NCBI GenBank assembly: GCA_002719475.1
Contig: PBHQ01000033.1
Coordinates: forward strand, 1-9,172
Direction: 5' to 3'
Length of the DNA stretch: 9,172 nucleotides
Source of the DNA: Methanobacteriota archaeon
GTDB taxonomy: Archaea; Thermoplasmatota; Poseidoniia; Poseidoniales; Poseidoniaceae
The notes under the pieces are model-generated. The model was given only the letters and a program-made list of their open reading frames with translations. It had not been told where the DNA came from and did no database searches. Within the stretch, counting starts at the first letter, position 1. Every line of letters starts with the position of its first letter. Below are positions 1-6,312 of the stretch, in pieces. The position numbers and the translations under genes are program-made.

Positions 1-248
1 TTTACCCCAACATTCAATGCAGCAGCACAGTGTATAATCTCATCACAACCATCAACTGCTATCTTAACAGAATCAAGATCTAACAAATCCATTTGTACAA
101 TTTCTACTTCTCCAAATCGTTGAAGAAACTCTGCTTTCTCAGGAGTTCTTACAGCTGCCCTCACAACCCTTCTATCTTCAATGAGTTGCTTTACAACATG
201 GCTGCCAAGAAAACCACTCGCCCCAGTTACTAGGATTTTCCTACCCAT
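1..248 (-). CDS. Extended short-chain dehydrogenase/NAD-dependent epimerase, N-terminal part (cut by window start)
   Basis: The first 82 codons are visible and the rest lies beyond base 1. The protein opens MGRKILVTGASGFLGSHVV, a beta strand followed by the TGxxGxxG dinucleotide-binding loop at about residues 8-15, so this is a Rossmann fold. A DLLD acidic segment follows at about residue 57, then a strand ending IIHCAA at about 74-79. This order (TGASGFLG, D(L)xD, HxAA) is that of extended SDRs: NAD-dependent epimerase/dehydratases, dihydroflavonol-reductase-like and 3-beta-hydroxysteroid-dehydrogenase-like enzymes. The catalytic YxxxK would lie outside the window, so the substrate cannot be told. 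The ATG follows the TGA of the upstream membrane gene after one base, so translation is probably coupled and the gene belongs to the minus-strand operon. A sugar-nucleotide or lipid-modifying role would fit the context but is inference. Confidence 0.85.
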   Translation of the reverse strand, partial: MGRKILVTGASGFLGSHVVKQLIEDRRVVRAAVRTPEKAEFLQRFGEVEIVQMDLLDLDSVKIAVDGCDEIIHCAAALNVGV

Positions 249-249
249 T

Positions 250-1146
250 TCAAGCCGCCCGCTTTGAATCGATAAAACTCTTCAAATCTGAACCGTATGA
301 AACTCCAACAAATATCAACCAAGTTAGGAATGACATCCACCACATTCCGCCTAAGCCCCCGCTCCAAGGCTCCTCATCAGCAACTATCGGGCCACCCATC
401 AAACCATAGAACAAAATCCCCAATCCTAACAAGGAAGAAATTGCAACCACACTCCATTTATCGATCATTTCCAATTTTTCTTCCAAAGGTGTTCCATCAA
501 GAATTCCCCACCCGTTAAGGAATAACAGAAGTAGCCACAAACTCAGGACAATAATAGAGATCCATAGCACTACGCCCATCGTTGTGCTAGCAGCAGCCAT
601 CTCCGAACAAACAGGCCCAGCATCCCCCTCAGATTCACTCTCTTCGTCTAATTCAACACATTCACTCATCGAGATCGTCACTTCCATTCCTGCACCCCCA
701 AAACCGCTTGTCACTACTTGGGAAATTTCAGTTAAGCCCATGTTGTAAACCAAATCAAAATCCTCTCCAATCATTACGCCCTCTCCCTCCAAATCACTCA
801 TATCCATTTCAGCAGTATACCATGACATTGAACCAAGACCGATGATTGCAACAATCAAGAGTACTAAGCCAGCAACACGCTGACTAACAATCCGATAATC
901 CAAATCAGATGACCCTAAACCGTCAGCTATTATGGCCTTGAATAATGGTAACTCTCCTGAAGAATCACCGGAGGACTTCTTCGTAACCGTACCCAACGAT
1001 ATTGGTTCTGGTACATTTACAGCATCCGAACTCAACAATCTTTCGACTAACTCTGCTTTTTTCCCACCTACTGTAAGTCCTGCATCTTTCAACCGTTCCT
1101 TGAGTTGTGGGACCGTCAAACCTTCTAACTCCTCTTTAGAGACCAT
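250..1146 (-). CDS. Membrane protein with N-terminal SAP domain and four transmembrane helices
   Basis: The start is taken as the ATG at 1146 (298 aa), because the SAP domain begins directly after it. An in-frame TTG at 1179, overlapping the TGA of the upstream gene, would add 11 unremarkable residues. Residues 3-38 are a SAP motif (KEELEGLTVPQLKERLKDAG, then a GGKKAELVERLL helix), a helix-extension-helix fold that usually binds DNA. A polar linker follows to about residue 88. Hydrophobic segments lie at about 91-110, 190-210, 232-251 and 267-284. An even number of helices puts both termini on one side; the SAP domain implies the cytosol. The 80-residue loop between helices 1 and 2 is then outside. 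It is acidic and has two cysteines (163 and 180) around a Glu/Ser/Asp run, which could form a disulfide. No enzymatic motif is visible and the function is unknown. SAP domains are frequent in Marine Group II proteins, which supports the lineage guess. Confidence 0.85.
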   Translation of the reverse strand: MVSKEELEGLTVPQLKERLKDAGLTVGGKKAELVERLLSSDAVNVPEPISLGTVTKKSSGDSSGELPLFKAIIADGLGSSDLDYRIVSQRVAGLVLLIVAIIGLGSMSWYTAEMDMSDLEGEGVMIGEDFDLVYNMGLTEISQVVTSGFGGAGMEVTISMSECVELDEESESEGDAGPVCSEMAAASTTMGVVLWISIIVLSLWLLLLFLNGWGILDGTPLEEKLEMIDKWSVVAISSLLGLGILFYGLMGGPIVADEEPWSGGLGGMWWMSFLTWLIFVGVSYGSDLKSFIDSKRAA

Positions 1147-1175
1147 ATCATTGCCAAAGAAACAGTAGTTATCAA

Positions 1176-1475
1176 TCAATTGCCGGATGATTGTATTTCG
1201 GACAGTGAATGTGAGCGCGCCCTAATCACGCCAGCAATCACACCGAGCACCATAATTAACGCCAATATATTTCCAAGAATAACTTCGAACGCATTTATCA
1301 AAATTCCATAGACCAACCACAGAGCAAGGGCGGCTACAATAACCCAGAATGTTGGCAACGAAATTCCATCATGCCTTTTGTCAATCCACACCCTTTTGAT
1401 TTGGGGAGCCCAGGCTACTATCCCCAACAGGCTTGCAACCAATCCAACAATCCTGATTATGTATTCGTCTTCCAT
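1176..1475 (-). CDS. PQ-loop / SemiSWEET-type small membrane transporter
   Basis: This 99-residue protein has three hydrophobic helices at about 5-24, 40-60 and 64-85, the size and layout of bacterial and archaeal SemiSWEETs, which work as dimers of a triple-helix bundle. The PQ dipeptide that names the family is at residues 24-25 (AWAPQIKRVW), followed by a charged loop ending DGISLPTFW, a good match to the family loop (DISL.MF). Trp53 (LWLVYG) and Asn69 (LGNI) are 16 residues apart, the same spacing as Trp48 and Asn64 that line the sugar pocket of Leptospira SemiSWEET, so a small-solute or sugar uniporter role is plausible. The last 14 residues are a polar tail. The gene starts 30 bases after the NERD gene and its TGA overlaps a possible TTG start of the next gene. 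No Shine-Dalgarno motif is seen. The substrate cannot be assigned. Confidence 0.88.
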   Translation of the reverse strand: MEDEYIIRIVGLVASLLGIVAWAPQIKRVWIDKRHDGISLPTFWVIVAALALWLVYGILINAFEVILGNILALIMVLGVIAGVIRARSHSLSEIQSSGN

Positions 1476-1505
1476 AGCCGGGCGGTTACTTCAACCCATT
1501 TCAAC

Positions 1506-2426
1506 TCAAGGCTCTCGCCTGATGACATGATGATCTGGATTGCTCAGCAGATCAATACCTACAACATGCCGCCATTTGACAATTGTATCTTCTCTTTTTC
1601 CAGCCCTACGGATTATAATTTCAGCATCCGGATTAACAGAACAACGCTTCACCTCATCGTCCCCCTTTGACAAAATCGCTTCACATTTTAATGGGCCAAA
1701 CAATCCCTTCCAACTACGTTCAGTATTCATCACAATACGGTCATATTGCCTGCGCGAATCGAACAATCCGTGAATCACACCACTATCATTTGAAACAGAC
1801 TTCAAATCCCCATTGTATTCTTTACCACCGTGCAAATGAACCAAGTCCCAAGTCCCAAGAGTTTCTAGCGACTTCACTAAATCGGCGGATTCTTTAGACA
1901 ACCCCACTTCTTTGAAGTCATCCTTTTCACTAGGGAGTATGGATAACAAATCACTCTGTCTGAAACAATCATCTCGTTCCATAATATCTTCAGGAATTTC
2001 CAGATTGTTATTTGAAAAAACTACGAATGAGCGAATTTCTGGCATAGGCATGCCATGGTATTCTGCCAACACGTCTCCTTTGTGGGCGATTATTGCAAAA
2101 GTATCTCCATGATTCAATTCCCCCAGGTCATTTCTTCTGTGTTGAATAACATCATCCCCACGAAATTCCATTCTTCCAGACCAATGTTTACATTCCACCA
2201 TCCAAACTTCAGCGGGGCCGACTACAACAAAATCGACTTCGCGACAACGTCCTTCTTTCGGAGCAGGAATGCGGGGGCCGTGAAAAACTCTCCAACACGT
2301 GTTTCCAATTCCCGCTTCAATCAATTGCCCAATTTGTGCTTCAGCCATGAACCCCGCTTTCTCGTGTCCGGCCACGGGGAAACGGCGTCTGCGTCGCCAA
2401 ATCTCCTTGATTCGGCCTACGACCAT
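1506..2426 (-). CDS. NERD-domain (nuclease-related, PD-(D/E)XK fold) protein with beta-rich C-terminal region
   Basis: The protein has 306 residues. After a basic N-terminus (RRRRR at 11-15), residues about 27-140 form a NERD domain: an AEAQIGQLIE helix, then REVDFVVVGP (62-71) and VWMVECKHWSG (74-84). The candidate metal and catalytic residues of the PD-(D/E)XK fold are present: Glu63, Asp65, Glu78 and Lys80. NERD is named for its predicted relation to nucleases, and its action on DNA or RNA is mostly unproven. A middle segment (130-190) ends in a short helix. Residues about 190-306 contain TWDLVHLHGGKEYNGDL and further alternating hydrophobic residues, probably a small beta barrel or sandwich; I do not recognise a named domain there. 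No membrane helix is seen. The start is the first ATG, 43 bases after the HAD stop; Met27 is an alternative that still keeps the NERD core. The gene lies inside the minus-strand operon. Confidence 0.85.
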   Translation of the reverse strand: MVVGRIKEIWRRRRRFPVAGHEKAGFMAEAQIGQLIEAGIGNTCWRVFHGPRIPAPKEGRCREVDFVVVGPAEVWMVECKHWSGRMEFRGDDVIQHRRNDLGELNHGDTFAIIAHKGDVLAEYHGMPMPEIRSFVVFSNNNLEIPEDIMERDDCFRQSDLLSILPSEKDDFKEVGLSKESADLVKSLETLGTWDLVHLHGGKEYNGDLKSVSNDSGVIHGLFDSRRQYDRIVMNTERSWKGLFGPLKCEAILSKGDDEVKRCSVNPDAEIIIRRAGKREDTIVKWRHVVGIDLLSNPDHHVIRREP

Positions 2427-2469
2427 GCCTCTTCGAAAGGCCCCTCTCTGATGATAATATCCACGCCCG

Positions 2470-3249
2470 CTATTTCAGAAGACTTGCTACAGAATCTACA
2501 ACCAAATCGGGAGATGAACCGTCCCCATCGAGATCGGATAGAGTGGCTTCTCCGCTCAGAACCAAAACTCCAACAACTCCTGCTTGACAAGCCATTTCTA
2601 TATCTGTATACAGTCTATCCCCAACCATTGCACATTGGCTTGGTTGCAACCCCAACTCTTCCACCTTGTGAAGGATCATTCCCGGGTTCGGCTTTCCACA
2701 GATGTGCTCTGGTCGCACACCAGTTGTGGCTTCGAACAATGCCATGTACGCTCCTGTGTCCGGAATACCCCCCTCTGGGGAGGGGCAGACCATATCGGGA
2801 TGAGAGGCGACTAACGGCACCCCGCGATGAAGATGTATGGAAGCAGTTTGCAATTTTTCGTAAGTGATTTCAGTATCATAACCAAGCACTACATACTGAG
2901 GAGATTCCGAAAGGGTGTTTACTCCAGCATCTTCAAGCATCGAACGCATGCCTTCTGTTCCCACGAGGTATGTTTCATTAATCGAATTAGAAGCAAGCCA
3001 GGATAACAAATCATGTGTCGACAATAAAATGTCATCAGAAGTAGCAGGAATTCCAAAACCATGCAACTTTTTTACATATTCATCTACAGACCGAGATGAA
3101 TTATTGGAGAGAAAAAAAGCCCGTACGCCTTTGTTTTTACATCGATCAAGAAAATCCAAGGCGCCAGAAATCAACTCTGAACCCAAATATATGGTTCCAT
3201 CCAAGTCCAGAAATATTGCTTCAACCCCCTCAAGATCAGCGTCTACCAT
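2470..3249 (-). CDS. HAD superfamily IIA hydrolase (NagD / phosphoglycolate phosphatase-like)
   Basis: This 259-residue protein has all four HAD motifs: DLDGT (nucleophile Asp15, acid/base Asp17), Ser48 in FFLSNNSSR, Lys186 in CGKPNPG, and GDRLYTDI with Asp211 and Asp216. A cap of about 85-180 sits between motifs II and III and contains LGYDTEITYEKLQ and HPD, the C2A cap of HAD-IIA enzymes. Length and order match NagD, p-nitrophenyl-phosphatase and phosphoglycolate/pyridoxal-phosphate phosphatases. The expected reaction is Mg2+-dependent hydrolysis of a small cytosolic phosphate ester. The exact substrate cannot be read from the sequence; 2-phosphoglycolate, glycerol phosphate, nucleotides and pyridoxal phosphate are all handled by relatives. 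It lies 36 bases after the reductase stop and 43 before the NERD gene, so it is probably cotranscribed. No Shine-Dalgarno motif precedes the ATG. Confidence 0.92.
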   Translation of the reverse strand: MVDADLEGVEAIFLDLDGTIYLGSELISGALDFLDRCKNKGVRAFFLSNNSSRSVDEYVKKLHGFGIPATSDDILLSTHDLLSWLASNSINETYLVGTEGMRSMLEDAGVNTLSESPQYVVLGYDTEITYEKLQTASIHLHRGVPLVASHPDMVCPSPEGGIPDTGAYMALFEATTGVRPEHICGKPNPGMILHKVEELGLQPSQCAMVGDRLYTDIEMACQAGVVGVLVLSGEATLSDLDGDGSSPDLVVDSVASLLK

Positions 3250-3285
3250 GTAGTATGCACCGGGTAGGCGGATGACAAGCCTTTC

Positions 3286-4626
3286 TCAGAATAGGAATGT
3301 TCGAAGCAGATACATCTTCGAATGTAAGTTGCCCTGAGCTTCTTTACTAGCAATCATATCAGTGAATAATTTCTGAATCTTCGGTTTTTTCGACGCCTTC
3401 TTCAAAACCCAATTGATCAAAAACGAATTTCTTGACATTTTCTGCAGTTTGTAAGAATTCGTCAATTCATCACCAAGCGCTTCCCAAATCTGATTTTGAT
3501 ATATCCTTCCAGATTCTAAAGTAACTCCCTCATTCTCAATAATTGAATCTACAGCAACCTTTGCTGAGAATAGAGCATTCCCAATTCCTTCACCACTAAA
3601 CGGGTCTACAAGACTGGCAGCATCCCCAATTAACAATGCGCCATTTGCATATGCTCGCCGAGGTTGTAACTCGGCACCCTTGCGCGGAGAGCCGAAAGGT
3701 AATTGCCACCCCTTTCCACTGCCCTCAATCATCTTAGCATTGCGAAATCTGGGCCCTAAACTAGGGTGAGAAGAAACGATCTCAGCCTGCATTTCCTTGA
3801 GTTTACGCTTTTGCTTATCCAATTCAGATAGCACAACTCCAACCCCTACATTTACCACACCGTCCCCTACAGGGAATAGCCAGAAATAGCCAGGTGATTT
3901 ATTGAGAAAATGAATCTCAATCGCCCCTTCTTCGGCTTCACACCCTTCTACTCCTTGCCAATATTCTCGCCACCCACCACAGTAATGTTCCCGATCAATC
4001 AGCGTCTCAGAGTATGCTTCTTTAACCACAGAACGCGCAACAGGGCAATTGAAACCTCCAGCACCAATGATAACCGGAGCATGCCACTTTTTCTCTTCTC
4101 TATCATGTGAAACTACAACTCCAGTAAACCGCCGAGCATCTCCACTTTCCCCCTCATGTAACATTTTTTTGACATTAGCACCTTGCACAACCATGCCACC
4201 ATTTTCAGTAACTAGTTCAGTAGCCCGTTCAAACAACATTCTATCAAATTGGATTCGCGGTAATGAGTACCCCGCCTCCCTAGAATCAACCTCCTCTTTC
4301 GGTAATGGTATGTCTACAGTAATGCCCTTGGGAGAGCCAAAGAGAATACTTGTTACTCTGAAATGGGGATTTTTTTCCAACCTCCCCTTTACTCCTAATT
4401 TTGCTACATGAGACAACGATTTTCCACCAACAGCATCTCCACAAACTTTGTCTCTGGGCCATTTTTCCTTTTCGATCAATAACACCCGCTTCTTAGCTAT
4501 AGCAAGATAACCCGCTGCCGCCGCTCCACCCGGGCCTCCGCCTACAACAATGACATCAAACCCGTCTCCATTTTTTGGCATGGGGCCACTTTCAAATGGC
4601 ACTTCCCAAAAAGGAACATCCGTCAT
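3286..4626 (-). CDS. Geranylgeranyl-reductase-family FAD-dependent oxidoreductase
   Basis: The chosen ATG at 4626 gives 446 aa, because a strong GAGGAGG lies just upstream; an in-frame ATG at 4653 would add nine residues. The N-terminal Rossmann segment FDVIVVGGGPGGAAAAGYLA (residues 23-42) binds FAD. It is followed by the family hallmark KVCGDAVGGKSL at about 60-71. GAGGFNCPVAR is at about 188-198 and SPGYFWLFPVGDGVVNVGVG at about 244-263, the substrate-cavity YxWxFP signature of geranylgeranyl reductases. The second FAD motif GDAASLVDPFSGEGIGNAL is at about 334-352. The family uses reduced FAD to saturate isoprenoid chains; in archaea it makes saturated phytanyl or biphytanyl lipids, acting at the membrane face. 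A related reductase acting on a quinone or another isoprenoid is possible. It is the first gene of the minus-strand operon and runs divergently from selO. The C-terminal 50 residues are basic and probably helical. Confidence 0.9.
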   Translation of the reverse strand: MTDVPFWEVPFESGPMPKNGDGFDVIVVGGGPGGAAAAGYLAIAKKRVLLIEKEKWPRDKVCGDAVGGKSLSHVAKLGVKGRLEKNPHFRVTSILFGSPKGITVDIPLPKEEVDSREAGYSLPRIQFDRMLFERATELVTENGGMVVQGANVKKMLHEGESGDARRFTGVVVSHDREEKKWHAPVIIGAGGFNCPVARSVVKEAYSETLIDREHYCGGWREYWQGVEGCEAEEGAIEIHFLNKSPGYFWLFPVGDGVVNVGVGVVLSELDKQKRKLKEMQAEIVSSHPSLGPRFRNAKMIEGSGKGWQLPFGSPRKGAELQPRRAYANGALLIGDAASLVDPFSGEGIGNALFSAKVAVDSIIENEGVTLESGRIYQNQIWEALGDELTNSYKLQKMSRNSFLINWVLKKASKKPKIQKLFTDMIASKEAQGNLHSKMYLLRTFLF

Positions 4627-4630
4627 CGCT

Positions 4631-4638
4631 CCCTCCTC
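4631..4638 (-). promoter_or_regulatory. Shine-Dalgarno motif deciding the reductase start
   Basis: On the minus strand GAGGAGGG is followed by AGCG and the ATG at 4626, so the AGGAGG core is five bases from the start codon. It is the only convincing Shine-Dalgarno site among the gene starts in the window. If translation instead begins at 4653, the same bases simply encode a Glu-Glu-Gly run. Confidence 0.6.
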
Positions 4639-4676
4639 AGAGAAGTTACACATGAAAGTTGAGCAACAAGAGTATG

Positions 4677-4685
4677 CATATTTTA
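4677..4685 (-). promoter_or_regulatory. Candidate archaeal TATA box for the reductase operon
   Basis: Read on the minus strand this is TAAAATATG, running on into CATA. Its centre near 4681 predicts a transcription start near 4655, using the usual archaeal spacing of about 25-27 bases. That gives a leader of about 28 bases holding the Shine-Dalgarno site before the ATG at 4626, or an almost leaderless message for the ATG at 4653. On the plus strand the same bases (GCATATTTTA) could serve selO with a leader of about 50 bases. Confidence 0.45.
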
Positions 4686-4698
4686 CTGAGCACTAACA

Positions 4699-4714
4699 TT
4701 CAACAGTTCTTGAA
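4699..4714. repeat. Short inverted repeat, possible operator
   Basis: TTCAA and TTGAA arms of five bases are separated by six bases. The repeat overlaps the place where selO transcription would begin if the TATA-like element at 4676-4685 is used on the plus strand. Five-base arms in AT-rich DNA can arise by chance, so this is only a candidate regulator site. Confidence 0.2.
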
Positions 4715-4755
4715 AAACATCAAAGGCATCAGATTGAATAGTTTGACACATTGGA

Positions 4756-6291
4756 ATGGGCGTGGCCAAGAACACACTTGAATCACTTCAGTGGTTCACC
4801 CGTTTCTTAGACGAAACTCCTGGGGATGATGAGGAGGGCGGTCCTCCGCGCCGAGTCCCGAATGTTTGTTGGTCGCGTGTAAATCCAACCCCTCCTCCTT
4901 CTCCAAAACTTGAATTGTGGTCTAATGAGATGGCTGATGAGCTAGGTATTGAACGCCCAGATGGCCAAATTCTTGGAGGTGGAGAAATTGTTGCTGGCAT
5001 GGATCCATACGCGCAAAGATATGGGGGCCACCAATTTGGAAATTGGGCAGGTCAACTGGGGGATGGTCGGGCCATAACTTTGGGAGAAGCACAAGGTAAG
5101 AATGGTATTTTGGAATTACAACTCAAGGGAGCGGGTTTAACTCCATATTCACGATTTGCAGATGGCAAAGCAGTACTCCGTTCTTCAATTAGAGAATTTC
5201 TCTGTAGTGAAGCAATGCATCATTTAGGCATACCAACTACGCGCGCCCTATCTTTAGTTTCCACTGGAGAATCGGTAATTCGAGATATCATGTATGATGG
5301 TAATCCAAAACCAGAACCCGGCGCAGTTGTGTGTCGTGTTGCTCCAAGTTTTCTACGATTTGGTAGTTTTCAAATCCATACTAATTCCGGAGATATTCCA
5401 ACGTTGAAAGATCTAGTTGAGCACACGATAAAACACCATTTTGCAAACCATCTTGCAGACGATGATGAAGGACGCATCTCATGGTTGAAACATGTAGCCG
5501 CACAAACAGCGAAAATGATTTCTCATTGGATGCGAGTAGGGTTTGTTCACGGAGTCATGAATACGGATAACATGTCTATCCATGGACTGACTATTGACTA
5601 TGGCCCATATGGTTGGATAGAAGATTTCAACCCGAGATGGACACCAAATACAACAGACGCCACCACCCGCCGTTATCAGTATGGGCAGCAGCCACAGATT
5701 GGGGCGTGGAATGTAGCGAGATTGCTTGAAGCGATTGGCCCGTTGATGGATGAAAAGGAGAGATTGTATGAGGTCCTTGAGACATATTATGACACCTTTG
5801 AACAAGAAAACAAATTCATGTGGGTGGCAAAACTGGGACTCTCTGAATATTTAGAATCGGATGAATCCCTCATCGGCGAACTGATTGCATTGTTACAAGA
5901 AGTAGAAACAGATATGACAATATTTTTCCACAAACTTTACTTTGTCAAATCACCAAACATCGAATCTTTGGAAGAAGCATTTTACGACCCATCATCAATT
6001 CCAGTAGAGGGTTGGAATAAATGGCTGGAGAAATGGTGGAATAGGATTAATGCTTCACCAAACCAAGAAGAAATGCGAAAGGCAAACCCGAAGTATGTGC
6101 TAAGAAATTGGATGGCCCAATTAGCGATCGATGCTGCCGAGAAAGGAGATTACTCAATAGCAGAGGAATTGCATGAATTGCTAAAAAATCCGTATGATGA
6201 GCAATCGGAATATGAAGATAAATGGTACCAGAAAAGACCCGAATGGGCCCGAAACCGCGTAGGTTGCTCCATGCTATCTTGCTCTAGTTGA
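4756..6291 (+). CDS. selO: SelO (YdiU) family protein adenylyltransferase
   Basis: The protein has 511 residues, slightly longer than E. coli SelO (478). SelO has a kinase fold that binds ATP upside down and transfers AMP to Ser/Thr/Tyr of target proteins; in E. coli it is linked to redox control and S-glutathionylation. Signatures in order are YAQRYGGHQFGNWAGQLGDG (85-104), LQLKGAGLTPYSRFADGKAV (121-140), HGVMNTDNMSI (265-275), IDYGPYG (280-286) and DFNPRWTPNTTDATTRRY (290-307). Lys124, Glu147, Asp271, Asn272 and Asp281 correspond to Pseudomonas SelO Lys113, Glu136, Asp252, Asn253 and Asp262 with the same internal spacing, so the site looks intact. The C-terminus GCSMLSCSS keeps Cys509 third from the end, where eukaryotic SelO has selenocysteine. 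The Cys in the loop after the second Asp that E. coli SelO pairs with it is replaced here (TPN instead of ICN). No Shine-Dalgarno motif is seen. It is the first gene of the plus-strand run. Confidence 0.96.
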   Translation: MGVAKNTLESLQWFTRFLDETPGDDEEGGPPRRVPNVCWSRVNPTPPPSPKLELWSNEMADELGIERPDGQILGGGEIVAGMDPYAQRYGGHQFGNWAGQLGDGRAITLGEAQGKNGILELQLKGAGLTPYSRFADGKAVLRSSIREFLCSEAMHHLGIPTTRALSLVSTGESVIRDIMYDGNPKPEPGAVVCRVAPSFLRFGSFQIHTNSGDIPTLKDLVEHTIKHHFANHLADDDEGRISWLKHVAAQTAKMISHWMRVGFVHGVMNTDNMSIHGLTIDYGPYGWIEDFNPRWTPNTTDATTRRYQYGQQPQIGAWNVARLLEAIGPLMDEKERLYEVLETYYDTFEQENKFMWVAKLGLSEYLESDESLIGELIALLQEVETDMTIFFHKLYFVKSPNIESLEEAFYDPSSIPVEGWNKWLEKWWNRINASPNQEEMRKANPKYVLRNWMAQLAIDAAEKGDYSIAEELHELLKNPYDEQSEYEDKWYQKRPEWARNRVGCSMLSCSS

Positions 6292-6312
6292 AACCATTTT
6301 ACAACCCAAATC

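Larger units (their letters stand above)
4654..4755. promoter_or_regulatory. Divergent intergenic region between the reductase operon and selO
   Basis: These 102 bases separate two head-to-head gene runs, so both promoters should lie here. The region is AT-rich and contains a TATGCATA palindrome running into TTTTA (4673-4685), a short GTTG-AG-CAAC inverted repeat (4658-4667) and TTCAA-6-TTGAA (4699-4714). No small open frame or RNA gene is apparent. Confidence 0.6.

Noticed and set aside
1147..1179. TTG start at 1179 for the SAP membrane protein
   Set aside because: It would overlap the upstream TGA (TTGA) and could be coupled, but the added 11 residues show nothing typical and an ATG lies directly before the SAP domain. 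It is kept only as an alternative.
2427..2469. Possible internal promoter (GATATTATC on the minus strand) before the NERD gene
   Set aside because: The match to a TATA box is weak, and the 43-base gap is in line with the other gaps in a single operon.
2055..2867. Long plus-strand open frame (270 codons) opposite the NERD and HAD genes
   Set aside because: It spans the ends of two well-supported minus-strand genes and their gap, its translation shows no recognisable domain, and it is rich in Pro, Ser and His as expected from the complement of real coding sequence.
4049..4411. Plus-strand open frame of 120 codons inside the reductase gene
   Set aside because: It is antisense to conserved reductase sequence with no start signal or recognisable domain.
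6289..6312. The selO TGA read as selenocysteine, or readthrough into EamA
   Set aside because: The frame does stay open from this TGA through seven codons into the EamA start, which is why it drew attention. However, the position of selenocysteine in eukaryotic SelO is third from the end and is already filled by Cys509 (TGC), the CSS ending is the normal prokaryotic C-terminus, and EamA proteins have their own short N-terminus.
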